A DNA stretch of 64,000 nucleotides from a candidate division KSB1 bacterium (GTDB taxonomy: Bacteria; Zhuqueibacterota; Zhuqueibacteria; JANLFK01; Oleimicrobiaceae), in assembly GCA_024655945.1 (NCBI GenBank), contig JANLFK010000001.1:1-64000 (forward strand). Direction: 5' to 3'. The position numbers were made by a program, and so were the translations under genes. Shown one piece after another: positions 54,323 to 63,243 of the stretch. The notes beneath the pieces are model-generated. The model saw nothing but the letters and a program-made list of their open reading frames with translations, did no database searches and was not told where the DNA came from. The first letter of the stretch is position 1, and each line of letters begins with the position of its first letter.

Positions 54323-55362
54323 GGCAGAATCATTCTCGCGCTAATGCGTTGCACGTTGCCCAGGTAAGTGCCCATATCGCCATAACTCCAGTCAAGTAGC
54401 AGACGGACACCTTCTGCAGCGAACTTGAAGCCTGCGCCCAAAGTCAGGCCGTCGAAGTCATAGTTGAACTTGTAACCGGCGCGCAGGGCGAGTACCCCGC
54501 GGATCTCGTACTCGCCCCCCAGGTGCACCTGTTGCTCGTAGTCATTTGGGTGGAAAATGTCCACGACCACGCCGAGCCGATGCTCTTCCTGGTTGCCCAC
54601 AAGCAAGCCATCGCGCCCGACCAGGTCGGCTGCGACTCCGAACCGGAAAAGCAGCGGAACCGGGTGCGCTTCCTTGGCGAACCTGATGTCCGCACCAAAG
54701 TTCTGCACTGCGGAGCCAAGGTGAATGGAACGGTAGCCGGTGTTGTAGCGAATCCCGAAATCGAAAAGCAGACCGTCTGCCCACGTCTTCACGTCCTCAT
54801 ACACGCCGGGCCGAACCATGGCTGTCACCTGTCGTTCGCTGAAAAGCGATTGGTAAACGAACTTCGTCCCTATTCCCACCGAAAACTTGTCCGTCAGATC
54901 ACGGCCATAAGAAAGGCCAACCACACACGCGAAAGGTCGAAAAGTCCGCCCGGTGAGCCCCGGATGCTCGGGATCGTTTATGAACGGCCGCGCATTGCTG
55001 GTCTCTTCAAATTCGCCGAAATCGACGTACTGCAGTTGCGCTCCTATGGCCCCACTGCTTCCCACCGGCGTGGCGAAGCCGAGTGCCCCCTGCTGCGCGT
55101 CGAAAAGCCAGTTCACGTAGCCGGTGAAAAACTCCGGACTCTCGACCCTCGCCACCCCGGCAGGATTCCAAAAAACTGCCTCAGAGCCAGTTGCCCACAC
55201 GGAGTAAGCTTCGCCTAAGGCAGCTCCCCGCGCCGAGGGGATGACCTTGAGAAACTGCATCGAGGTGCTGCCTACCTTCTGCGCGTAGGAGGAACCCCAC
55301 CACAAAACGGCGGCCAACAGCAAAACAAGCGTGCCGATTTTTCGCTTCGGACAGTTTCTCAT
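54319..55362 (-). CDS. PorV/PorQ-like outer-membrane protein
   Basis: A 347-residue barrel with a signal peptide ending at SSYAQ, then SMQFLKVIPSARGAALGEAYSVWATGSEAVFWNPAGVA, the PorV/UPF0164 opening. The chain ends RISARMILP. PorV is the outer-membrane shuttle of the type IX secretion system, delivering sorting-domain proteins to the attachment complex. Three such cargo genes lie just downstream and one upstream, so a link to their export is likely though not shown. Confidence 0.75.
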   Translation of the reverse strand: MRNCPKRKIGTLVLLLAAVLWWGSSYAQKVGSTSMQFLKVIPSARGAALGEAYSVWATGSEAVFWNPAGVARVESPEFFTGYVNWLFDAQQGALGFATPVGSSGAIGAQLQYVDFGEFEETSNARPFINDPEHPGLTGRTFRPFACVVGLSYGRDLTDKFSVGIGTKFVYQSLFSERQVTAMVRPGVYEDVKTWADGLLFDFGIRYNTGYRSIHLGSAVQNFGADIRFAKEAHPVPLLFRFGVAADLVGRDGLLVGNQEEHRLGVVVDIFHPNDYEQQVHLGGEYEIRGVLALRAGYKFNYDFDGLTLGAGFKFAAEGVRLLLDWSYGDMGTYLGNVQRISARMILP

Positions 55363-55381
55363 CGTCGTCTTTCCACCGAGG

Positions 55382-57598
55382 TTAGTGGATTACCACAAAC
55401 TTTCCGCTAGAGCGGTCGCCCGTGTCGAGATCTTCGACTACAAAGTAGTAGACCCCGGACGCAATCAGCTGGTTGTTGACGCTTAGTTGATACCACGGGT
55501 TGCCGAAGGTCTCCCGTTCGTGTCTGATGGTCTTCACCAGCTGCCCGGAATAGGAAAAGATGCGAATGATGCAGCGCTTCGTCAGGCCCATGAACTGGAC
55601 TCTATCGCCAATTTCACCAACGGGATCTGAGCCGCTCAGTCCGCTGGTAACGATGAGCGGATTGGGAACCACGTAGACTTTCCCCAATCGCTCCTTTGGC
55701 GGCGCCTGCGTTTCGTGCAGGGTGAGATTGGTCATCCCGCTCTTGCCGCCCAACTCATCCACGGACAGCACCGCGTAAGCGACGTTATCCCCGAGATTGC
55801 TGTACGGGTCCAAAACAGCATACTCGCCCTTTTCGAAATACCTTGGGTCCCTGATGCCCACCGAGTCGATGACCGTCCACGGCCCGAGTGGATGTGGCGC
55901 GCGTAGCACCAAGTAGTGGCTGAGCCGCGCACGGAGCCGTCGACAGTTAAATTCTTCCACCTGCGGGCCCCAGACGATTCGGTTGGCCGCTGCGTGCGTG
56001 TCTTCGACTCTTATGGCGGGAGCCGGGAAAGGAATTGGCACCGTATCGTACCTGCCCTTGGGCGCAGCCTCTTCCGGTTTGTACTGCAGCGTGTCGTACT
56101 TCACCAGCGGCCGCCCGGTGTACATCTGAATGGCCCTATCTGCGACGTCGCGGATGGAAACGACACCCGGCGTGACATACCAGGGCAGCGGGTGATTCTG
56201 CAGATAGGTGCTGCCGATGTAGTTCTTGGTGCCCAAGTAGCTGTACTGCAGCGTGTCGTACCAGCTGGGCACAGGGTTGAAGTAGAATCCCGCATCCACG
56301 CCACCCCGAACGTTGCCACCCAGGTCCTTGTACTTCCGGTCGTCGGCAACTCCGGGCCCATACCCCGCCGCTTCTGCGACGGCAAAATACATCGTCTCGT
56401 TGGGAGGAAGGAGATAGGGGTAGAAACCATAGGCTCGCGCCGCCGGCTGCCACCACGAAAGGTTTGCCGAGGTCTTGGTGCGGCCTTTCCAGTACGACCA
56501 GAGGAGTGGTTCGAATTGTGTGCAGAAGCGGGTCGAGTCCTCGGTGCCCTGCCAGATTCCCGTCTTGCGGCGCAAAGTGGGGTCCATCCATGTCGCTGTT
56601 TTCGCCTCTGGCGGAAGGTTGCCGTTCTCATAGCGGAGCAGGAAAGGTTGCTTTGCCTTGCCGTTCTCGTCCCACATGCCTGCACTGTCGCCGGTCGCCA
56701 GGAAGACCTGCTGGGTCTGGTCCCTTCGGCACAAATGCTCATAGTCATAATGCAACACCACAATGCCGACCGCCTGAGGCGAATTGAGGCCCCCGCGATT
56801 GCCGGGGGTTGACCACTCCTCGAAAAAGACCGGATCGGGAAGGCCCTCCCGCTCGTGATTGTAGCTCATCCAACGCTTGAGGTCGAAGCGGGCAAAATGG
56901 TCACCCAGGCCAGCCGGAGGTTGCCCGCGAAAGGCGCTCTCCGTCCAGCTGCCGTGGTTGCGTTGGTAGCCAAACATGGACGGGGCGAACGTGTTTGCAA
57001 AGGTGACGAACAGGTCCTTGATCGTGTCGCCCGTCACGTTCTGAAACTCGTACTCGTAGATGATGAAACTGTCGTAACCAGGCCAACTCCATGCCCGGCT
57101 TGTGCGCGTCACGCGGACGCCAACAGGAGTGTCCCAGCCAGCGATGATAATCTCCTCGGCCTCGTCGGGGTCGAATGAAGGGTTGAGCGAACCATCGCCG
57201 AGCAGCGGAAAGTTCTCGATCCTCTGGATGTCCAGGGGGATGCTGTACACCCCGACGACAGGCACTGGGTCGCCGCTGCTGTTTGATACGGCGCCGCAGA
57301 AAGCATACTTGCGCCCACCTGGTCGCGTACCGGCTATCCAAATTCCACTGCCGAAGGAGTTGTGCTGGCCAGGGTAGTTTGTCCTCTCCAGAACAATCCG
57401 GGAGTACGGGGGCCACTCCATGCAAGGCATGCCGGGCTGTATGGTGCCGCCAGCGCTGTAGGCCCGCCCCAGCTCTCCAGTATTGAAGACGGTTTGATGA
57501 AGCATACCCCGGGAGTGCACCCGCCAGTCACGCTGTTGACCGGCCGTTTGGCCGGCACCCAACAAGAGAGAAAGGATGAGCACCTGAGCGCGTTTCAT
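55382..57598 (-). CDS. Secreted protein of unknown function with C-terminal FlgD-like domain
   Basis: A 738-residue protein with a signal peptide (MKRAQVLILSLLLGAGQTAG). The body has no enzyme motif I recognise, but phrases such as VFNTGELGRAYSAGGT, GSGIWIAGTRPGG and FDPDEAEEIIIAGWDTPVG recur in large secreted proteins of FCB-type genomes. The last 90 residues (VYVVPNPLIVTSG to SGKFVVIH) look like a FlgD/type IX-type sorting domain. It lies 18 bases after the TonB receptor gene and ahead of the PorV-like gene. Confidence 0.65.
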   Translation of the reverse strand: MKRAQVLILSLLLGAGQTAGQQRDWRVHSRGMLHQTVFNTGELGRAYSAGGTIQPGMPCMEWPPYSRIVLERTNYPGQHNSFGSGIWIAGTRPGGRKYAFCGAVSNSSGDPVPVVGVYSIPLDIQRIENFPLLGDGSLNPSFDPDEAEEIIIAGWDTPVGVRVTRTSRAWSWPGYDSFIIYEYEFQNVTGDTIKDLFVTFANTFAPSMFGYQRNHGSWTESAFRGQPPAGLGDHFARFDLKRWMSYNHEREGLPDPVFFEEWSTPGNRGGLNSPQAVGIVVLHYDYEHLCRRDQTQQVFLATGDSAGMWDENGKAKQPFLLRYENGNLPPEAKTATWMDPTLRRKTGIWQGTEDSTRFCTQFEPLLWSYWKGRTKTSANLSWWQPAARAYGFYPYLLPPNETMYFAVAEAAGYGPGVADDRKYKDLGGNVRGGVDAGFYFNPVPSWYDTLQYSYLGTKNYIGSTYLQNHPLPWYVTPGVVSIRDVADRAIQMYTGRPLVKYDTLQYKPEEAAPKGRYDTVPIPFPAPAIRVEDTHAAANRIVWGPQVEEFNCRRLRARLSHYLVLRAPHPLGPWTVIDSVGIRDPRYFEKGEYAVLDPYSNLGDNVAYAVLSVDELGGKSGMTNLTLHETQAPPKERLGKVYVVPNPLIVTSGLSGSDPVGEIGDRVQFMGLTKRCIIRIFSYSGQLVKTIRHERETFGNPWYQLSVNNQLIASGVYYFVVEDLDTGDRSSGKFVVIH

Positions 57599-57616
57599 AT
57601 GCCCTTCTGCGATGGT

Positions 57617-60481
57617 CTAAAAATCGAACACTACTCCGAAGTTGAACGCCCGCGGGCTGTTCTCATAGATGAGGAAAGACTGGTCTATGCTGAACGGCCC
57701 CTGCCTTCCTTTGTCCCACCAATAACGCACACCGTTTTCCTTGTCGTCGATGGGGTACTTCTCGTAGTACTGCAAAGGTAGATTTGGATTGGTCGGTGTG
57801 GGACGCCGAAACAAGTAATCGTAGTTGAGTACCCTGTTGTTGAACAAATTGAATACCTCCACGTAGAACCTGGCCGGTGCGCCAAAGAAGTTGCGTATGG
57901 TCTTGGTAAGACGTAGGTCGGTGTTGTACTCCGAGGGCGCGCGTTTCACGTTGATAAGCCTGATGTCTGCAGGCGACGTATATGGTCTGCCACTGCGGAT
58001 TGAGGAGTAGACCGAAACAGCTACATCTGCAAACGGCCGCATGTTGAGAATCGACGGCCCGCAGGTGCGGGCAGTGCTGTAGCCGATGGTGACCACCACA
58101 TTATGGGTACGGTCGAAATCAAGGAGGATATCACGCGTCGGCACGTTGGTCAGGTCAGTCGTGACCACCTTCGAGGTATCGCGATTGAATATCGGCGTCG
58201 CCGCCGTAGCTGTGGCGCTCTTGCCAGTGGCGTAACCGTACTGGTAATTGACCGAACCTGTGAGGGCACCCTTGCGCTTGTGAAGCATAATGCGAAAACC
58301 GCGGATGTCGGCATAGTCGAGGTTGAAGTAAGAGCTGACCTGGTAGCCGGCTCGCTGGTCTATGAAATTGGCCTGTTGCACCAGGTTCTTCACGTCCTTG
58401 TAGTAGCCGCTCACGTCGACGGTGAAACCTTCACCAAGGGCCTGCACCACGCCCACGTCGTAGCTGTTGGTTGTCTCGGGCTCCAGCCGCGGGTTGCCCA
58501 AGATCACCGGGTTGTTCAGCCTCTGCCCGAGTCTGCTTGAGACCATGTACTGGAAGGCGGGCCGCTGCATAAAGGCCCCGTAGTTGAGATGAAACACAGT
58601 GCTGGCCGAGACGGGAAACGAAAAGCCTAAGCGCGGTTGCAGTCGTGTGTAGGTCGGTGCCTTTTTCCTTTCCCCCTTTGCGGGGTCAAACCGTCCCAAA
58701 GAATCGGCACCCCCAAACGGCGTGTACAGGTCGGTGTAGTAGTCGATCCCGGAATGCCACAAGTCAAACCTGAGGCCCACGTTCGCTATCAGCCCTTCGA
58801 ACTCCATTTTGTCCTGCACGTAGAGGGCGGCTTCGAACGGGTGTGCCGTATAGCGCTCTACCAGTCGGTTGGAGCGCACATTGAGAAAGTTGGCGACATC
58901 CAGAAAGTACGAATTGACCTGAAAGCCACCGTTGAGAAGATGTGCTTTAGTTGTCTGACTGGTGAGCGCACCCTCAAGAGAGAGCGTCCGTGTCTTTTCC
59001 TTCGTGAATGAATCGTAGCCGAGCTGATAGTTCAACATGTCAGGGGAGTTGTTGTTGGGAAAAGAAATGGTGCCGACCACCCAGTTGAAGTCGACAGAGT
59101 CGGGGAATGTGTCGGGCACTGGCGTTGCGCCCACTCTGTTGCTGGTGAAGAGGGAGTTCAGCTTGAGTTCGTAAAAAGTGCTCTGGCTGAGCGTCTTGGT
59201 AAAACGGGCTCCGACCTGGGTGTTGGCTCTCTTGCGCAGGCGGGTGCCCGTGATCCTGTCCCACAACCAGCGCTGGTAGCCACTCACGCTGTTCGATCCC
59301 GGAAAGACGGCCTCCGAGAGGCGAGAAAGGCCACCGCTGAGGCGCAGCGTGCTGGCGCCACCGAGGTCGGCTACCAGGTTGCCCATCGCCTGGTACTCGG
59401 TGTTTGCTTGCTCCGTCGGAAAGACCGGCCATTCACGTTCGGCGCGCAGGGCCAAAAACATCCTCATCCTTTGGTTGACAGGGCCTCCACTGGCTGCTTC
59501 CACCGAGTAATCGACCTCGTTTCCATACGACCGACCCAGGTCACGCCGGCTCTGCCTCCACAGCGCCTGCGCCACCGCCAGTTGCACCAGCGTGTCGCCC
59601 GCGAAACTGTTGGTGAGCCCCGAAGCCATGGTGCCGTAGTAAGGCTGAGCGTGCTCTGCGCTGGGGTCGCCCGTGCGCCACACGTGTTCGTCCCGCAGAA
59701 GTCTGAGGTAGGCGTTCGCATTCGGGTCGTAGACGCTTGGCCCAAAGTGCTTGCGACCAGGAGCGCGGAAGCGCGACTCCACCCTCGTACGCCAAAGGTG
59801 CGAATCGCCTTCCTTCATCGAGATGTTCACGACGCCGGATTGCGCGTTCCCGTACTGGGCGCCAAAGCCACTGGTGATGACCTCGACTTCCTCTACACCG
59901 CTCATTATGGGGAGGAAAGCCGAGCTGCGGTCCAGCGGGTTGACGATTCCCAGCCCCTGCAGCAGATAGTACTCCTCCCCTTGCCGTCCACCACGGAAAT
60001 GCCCATCGACTATATCTGCCGCCAGGCCGATAACGTCGCCGATGTCCCTAATTCCTGGCAACATCTGCACCTCGTCGAAGCGGACGATCGCGCTGGTAGA
60101 GGTCTTGTCACGTTCGACGTCCGGTCGGGTCGCCTGGACCACAATCTCCCCCAGTTCCAGCACCGTTTGCGGCAGCGCAAAGTCAACCGTCGTCGTCTTG
60201 CCGGCATTCACTATGACGTCCACCACGACGGTTGGCTTGTAGCCTATCATCGACGCACGGAGAGAATAGCGCCCGGGTGCAACGTTGAGGATGTAGTATT
60301 CGCCCTTGCCGTCGGTGGCGGCTCCCATGGTGGTCCCGACGATGACCACATTGGTGCCGGGCAAAGGCCCGCCGGTGCCTGCATCCGTCACCCTGCCGGC
60401 AATCTTGCCCACGGTCTGCGCGGAAAGCGGCATGACGCACCAGAACAGTGCAAATCCCACCAGCCAGTGTCTCGCGGCCAT
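57617..60481 (-). CDS. TonB-dependent outer-membrane receptor
   Basis: A 954-residue receptor. A signal peptide to PLSAQ is followed by a carboxypeptidase-regulatory-like domain (GKIAGRVTDAGTGGPLPGTNVVIVGT), then a plug (ADIVDGHFRGGRQGEEYYLLQG) and a long beta-barrel ending in a C-terminal Phe. No SusD-like gene is beside it, so it is not a classic SusCD pair. It probably imports oligogalacturonides, or an unrelated ligand such as a cofactor. I prefer the ATG at 60481 because the GAGGTGG site touches the GTG at 60493. Confidence 0.85.
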   Translation of the reverse strand: MAARHWLVGFALFWCVMPLSAQTVGKIAGRVTDAGTGGPLPGTNVVIVGTTMGAATDGKGEYYILNVAPGRYSLRASMIGYKPTVVVDVIVNAGKTTTVDFALPQTVLELGEIVVQATRPDVERDKTSTSAIVRFDEVQMLPGIRDIGDVIGLAADIVDGHFRGGRQGEEYYLLQGLGIVNPLDRSSAFLPIMSGVEEVEVITSGFGAQYGNAQSGVVNISMKEGDSHLWRTRVESRFRAPGRKHFGPSVYDPNANAYLRLLRDEHVWRTGDPSAEHAQPYYGTMASGLTNSFAGDTLVQLAVAQALWRQSRRDLGRSYGNEVDYSVEAASGGPVNQRMRMFLALRAEREWPVFPTEQANTEYQAMGNLVADLGGASTLRLSGGLSRLSEAVFPGSNSVSGYQRWLWDRITGTRLRKRANTQVGARFTKTLSQSTFYELKLNSLFTSNRVGATPVPDTFPDSVDFNWVVGTISFPNNNSPDMLNYQLGYDSFTKEKTRTLSLEGALTSQTTKAHLLNGGFQVNSYFLDVANFLNVRSNRLVERYTAHPFEAALYVQDKMEFEGLIANVGLRFDLWHSGIDYYTDLYTPFGGADSLGRFDPAKGERKKAPTYTRLQPRLGFSFPVSASTVFHLNYGAFMQRPAFQYMVSSRLGQRLNNPVILGNPRLEPETTNSYDVGVVQALGEGFTVDVSGYYKDVKNLVQQANFIDQRAGYQVSSYFNLDYADIRGFRIMLHKRKGALTGSVNYQYGYATGKSATATAATPIFNRDTSKVVTTDLTNVPTRDILLDFDRTHNVVVTIGYSTARTCGPSILNMRPFADVAVSVYSSIRSGRPYTSPADIRLINVKRAPSEYNTDLRLTKTIRNFFGAPARFYVEVFNLFNNRVLNYDYLFRRPTPTNPNLPLQYYEKYPIDDKENGVRYWWDKGRQGPFSIDQSFLIYENSPRAFNFGVVFDF

Positions 60482-60606
60482 CAGCTTGTCCACCCACCTC
60501 GGTTAACAGGTCACTGCATTTGCTTCAGGGAGTCTGACCAACCTATTGAACACCACACTTTCCCTCGTTGGTTCCGCTTAAGCGCGTTGTTTTTGCTCAC
60601 CCGCTT

Positions 60607-61818
60607 CTATCGCGGGGACAATCTTCCCACCTCCGCACAGGCAGCCAAGAAGGGCCCCAGCCCCTTTCCATCGTTTGGCACAATCGGCTCCATGTAGACA
60701 TAGTACTCAAAGCTTCCGTCACGGATCTTGTCGGGGTAGTCTCCGCCCAGGCCTGCACTTTTGCAAATTCTGAGGAGATTGTAGTTTCCGGCGGAATCAT
60801 GGTAGACCATGTGCTCAACCAGGCCCTGAAACCCCTTTTTCACCGTCTGAAGATATGAGCGATCGATGTAACCCATGCGAATTGCCTTGGCCAGGGAGTA
60901 GACGAACATCGCGGAGGCGGAGGCCTCGAGGTAGTTCCCCGCGCGTTCACTCTGGTCAAGCACTTGCCACCACAGGCCAGTATGTGCATCTTGGTAACGG
61001 CGCACCGCACCGGCAAGTTCCCGCAGAGAGTTTAGCAGCAGTCCCCGCCCCGCATTGTTCTCCGGCAGAAAGTCGAGCACGTCCACCAAGGCCATCACAT
61101 ACCACCCGAGCGCGCGTCCCCAATGGCACTGCGACAACCCAGTGCTCGGGTCGGCCCAGAATGCCTGACGCGATTCGTCCCACGCGTGGTAGTAGAGTCC
61201 GGTGTTCTTGTCTTTGAGATTTCCCGCGATCAGGCTGAACTGGTGGACAACATCGTCGAGGGCCTGCGGTTCAGCCAAGAGCGTGGCGTATTCGGCGTAG
61301 AATGGCTGAGCCATATACAGCCCATCCAGCCACATCTGGTGCGGATAGATTGCCTTATGCCAGAATCCTCCCGAGGGCGTTCGCGGGTGTGTCTTAAGCT
61401 GTTCTCTCACCATGGCAGCCGCCTGCTTGTACTTCTGTTCGCCGGTCTGCCGGTAAAGGAAGAGGAGCATTCGCCCTTCTTGAACATAGTCGAGGCTGTA
61501 TTTCTGCGGAGCGTAACCGGCAATCTGGCCGTCATCGCCGACCACGCGATCAACGGTCATCTTGATGTAGTAAAGATACCGCTCGTCTCCCGTGAGGCGC
61601 CATAGCTCCTCAAAGCCACGCAACACGGTACCGGTCACATAGTCCCAATCACCATAGCCGCCCGGGTGTCGCTTCATGATCGTTTCGGCGAAACGGGTCC
61701 CCAATAAGACTGCTTCACCGTTCCAGGGATTGCTTTGGTGCTCACAGGCGAACAGGCCGAGCATCAGCATTGCGATGGCGATCGCACGAGGGGTTTTTAC
61801 CTGCTGTTCTCCTTTCAT
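60607..61818 (-). CDS. GH105 unsaturated rhamnogalacturonyl/uronyl hydrolase
   Basis: A 403-residue protein with a lipoprotein signal (LGLFAC, Cys25). It has GH105/GH88 features: YGDWDYVTGTVLRGFEELW, HQMWLDGLYMAQPFYAEYA, whose Asp is the catalytic candidate, and SQCHWGRALGWYVMALVDVLDFLP. Such enzymes remove the unsaturated sugar left by pectate or rhamnogalacturonan lyases. It lies between PL1 and the TonB receptor, which fits periplasmic trimming. The ATG at 61818 follows GAGGAG. Confidence 0.87.
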   Translation of the reverse strand: MKGEQQVKTPRAIAIAMLMLGLFACEHQSNPWNGEAVLLGTRFAETIMKRHPGGYGDWDYVTGTVLRGFEELWRLTGDERYLYYIKMTVDRVVGDDGQIAGYAPQKYSLDYVQEGRMLLFLYRQTGEQKYKQAAAMVREQLKTHPRTPSGGFWHKAIYPHQMWLDGLYMAQPFYAEYATLLAEPQALDDVVHQFSLIAGNLKDKNTGLYYHAWDESRQAFWADPSTGLSQCHWGRALGWYVMALVDVLDFLPENNAGRGLLLNSLRELAGAVRRYQDAHTGLWWQVLDQSERAGNYLEASASAMFVYSLAKAIRMGYIDRSYLQTVKKGFQGLVEHMVYHDSAGNYNLLRICKSAGLGGDYPDKIRDGSFEYYVYMEPIVPNDGKGLGPFLAACAEVGRLSPR

Positions 61819-61880
61819 CAAACTCCTCGCACTCGGAACCAGTAGATGTGACCTGTCCTGAAACGGTCCATCACCATGAT

Positions 61881-63227
61881 TCACTTTGCCCTCTGTTCGG
61901 CCCCGACCTGCTGCAGCGATAGGCATAGGTAGTTCAGATAGTCCTCGAGGTTGGTGTAGCCATCCCCGTCGGGATCGGCGCTGCTGTCTTTGGCCTCGAG
62001 GGGGTCAAGCCCGTGCTCGACCTCCCATTGGTCAGGCATGCCATCGTGATCGCTATCGGCCGGTGGCGTTCCGCCGCGCAGCTCCGGCCAGCCGCCGACT
62101 TCAGCCTGCGAGTCGATGAGGCCCCGGCCTCCTCTGCCGAACCGCGCCTTCCCGCTTGCCACTTCTTCCACAATGCGGGCGTCCACGGCATCTCTGCGCG
62201 GCAGCACAGCACCTGCCTGAGCAAGCACCAGCATGTAGGCTTGCTCAGCCGTATGCGTGACCACCGGGGCCCAAGGAAACGGCTTCTCCGCCCTCACCTT
62301 CTGCCAGAACTTGCCTTGGACTCCTCCTGCCCAATTATCGGCCGTGACCTGGGGGAACCCGAATACAAAGTTGTCGGCCACATACCAGCTCCCTTCATCG
62401 TCCCAGGGCTCCACGATGCGGCTCTTTGGCCCTGTGGCCGGGCCGAACTTGTAGTAGTTGGCGACCACGTTCTGGCGCCCTCGCTCACCACCATAAGCGC
62501 TTTGGCCGCCCCAATTGTAGATAACGTTGTTGCGGAAGTCGACAAGCTCCCGCTCCGGTTGGCGGTGATAACGGCTGCCGTTGAAACGCGGATTGCGGCT
62601 CGAATGGTGCGCGAGCAAATTGTGGTGGAAGGAAGCCCCTTTCCCTCCCCAGATGCCGCCGTAGCCATGGGGGCCCTTATGGTGGTAGGACCGACGTAGA
62701 CTCTCGGCGATGATGCACCACTGCACCGTGCTGTTCTCGTTGTCCCGAACCGTGAGGACTTCGTCGGTCGCCCAGCTAAACGAGCAGTGGTCGATGATCA
62801 GCTCCTTGCGGAACATGGCGCTCAGGGCATCGCCCTCGATGCGATTGTCGTCGCCCATGCGGCACCTGAGGAAGCGGATGACCACGTTGTCAGCCTCGAT
62901 GAGCACCGGGTAGCCGCGCACACAAATCCCGTCGCCTGGTGCCGTTTGTCCGGCTATCGTCACGCTGTCATGAGAAACGACGAGCGGCGACTGCAGGGTG
63001 ATTGTCCCTCCGACGCGAAACACTACGGTGCGCGCGCCCGGCTGCTCTAGCGCTTCTCGGAGACTCCCCGGACCTGAGTCAGCTAAGGTGGTAACCTCGA
63101 TGACCCGCCCGCCCCGACCTCCTACCGTGAACCGCCCGAATCCTTCGGCCCCGGGGAAGGCCAGCGTTTGTGCGCACAGCGGTGCCACCCAAGCCACCCA
63201 ACTCAGCAGCCCATAGACGGTTCTCAT
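61881..63227 (-). CDS. PL1-like pectate lyase
   Basis: A 448-residue secreted enzyme with a signal peptide to PLCAQ. The right-handed beta-helix opens with FPGAEGFGRFTVGGRGGRV and GSLREAL. IDHCSFSWATDEVLTV carries the catalytic-face acids and HHNLLAHHSSRNPRF the central histidines and arginine of the pectate lyase superfamily. A C-terminal calcium-loop segment (DSDHDGMPDQWEVEHGLDP, DPDGDGYTNLEDY) may bind Ca2+ or act as an anchor. There is no type IX sorting domain. It cleaves polygalacturonate. The ATG at 63227 has only a weak ribosome site. Confidence 0.82.
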   Translation of the reverse strand: MRTVYGLLSWVAWVAPLCAQTLAFPGAEGFGRFTVGGRGGRVIEVTTLADSGPGSLREALEQPGARTVVFRVGGTITLQSPLVVSHDSVTIAGQTAPGDGICVRGYPVLIEADNVVIRFLRCRMGDDNRIEGDALSAMFRKELIIDHCSFSWATDEVLTVRDNENSTVQWCIIAESLRRSYHHKGPHGYGGIWGGKGASFHHNLLAHHSSRNPRFNGSRYHRQPERELVDFRNNVIYNWGGQSAYGGERGRQNVVANYYKFGPATGPKSRIVEPWDDEGSWYVADNFVFGFPQVTADNWAGGVQGKFWQKVRAEKPFPWAPVVTHTAEQAYMLVLAQAGAVLPRRDAVDARIVEEVASGKARFGRGGRGLIDSQAEVGGWPELRGGTPPADSDHDGMPDQWEVEHGLDPLEAKDSSADPDGDGYTNLEDYLNYLCLSLQQVGAEQRAK

Positions 63228-63243
63228 CAGTGCTGCGTCCTTC

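Noticed and set aside
59408-60697. 429-codon + strand ORF opposite the TonB receptor
   Set aside because: Shadow frame; His/Arg-rich with no recognisable domain.
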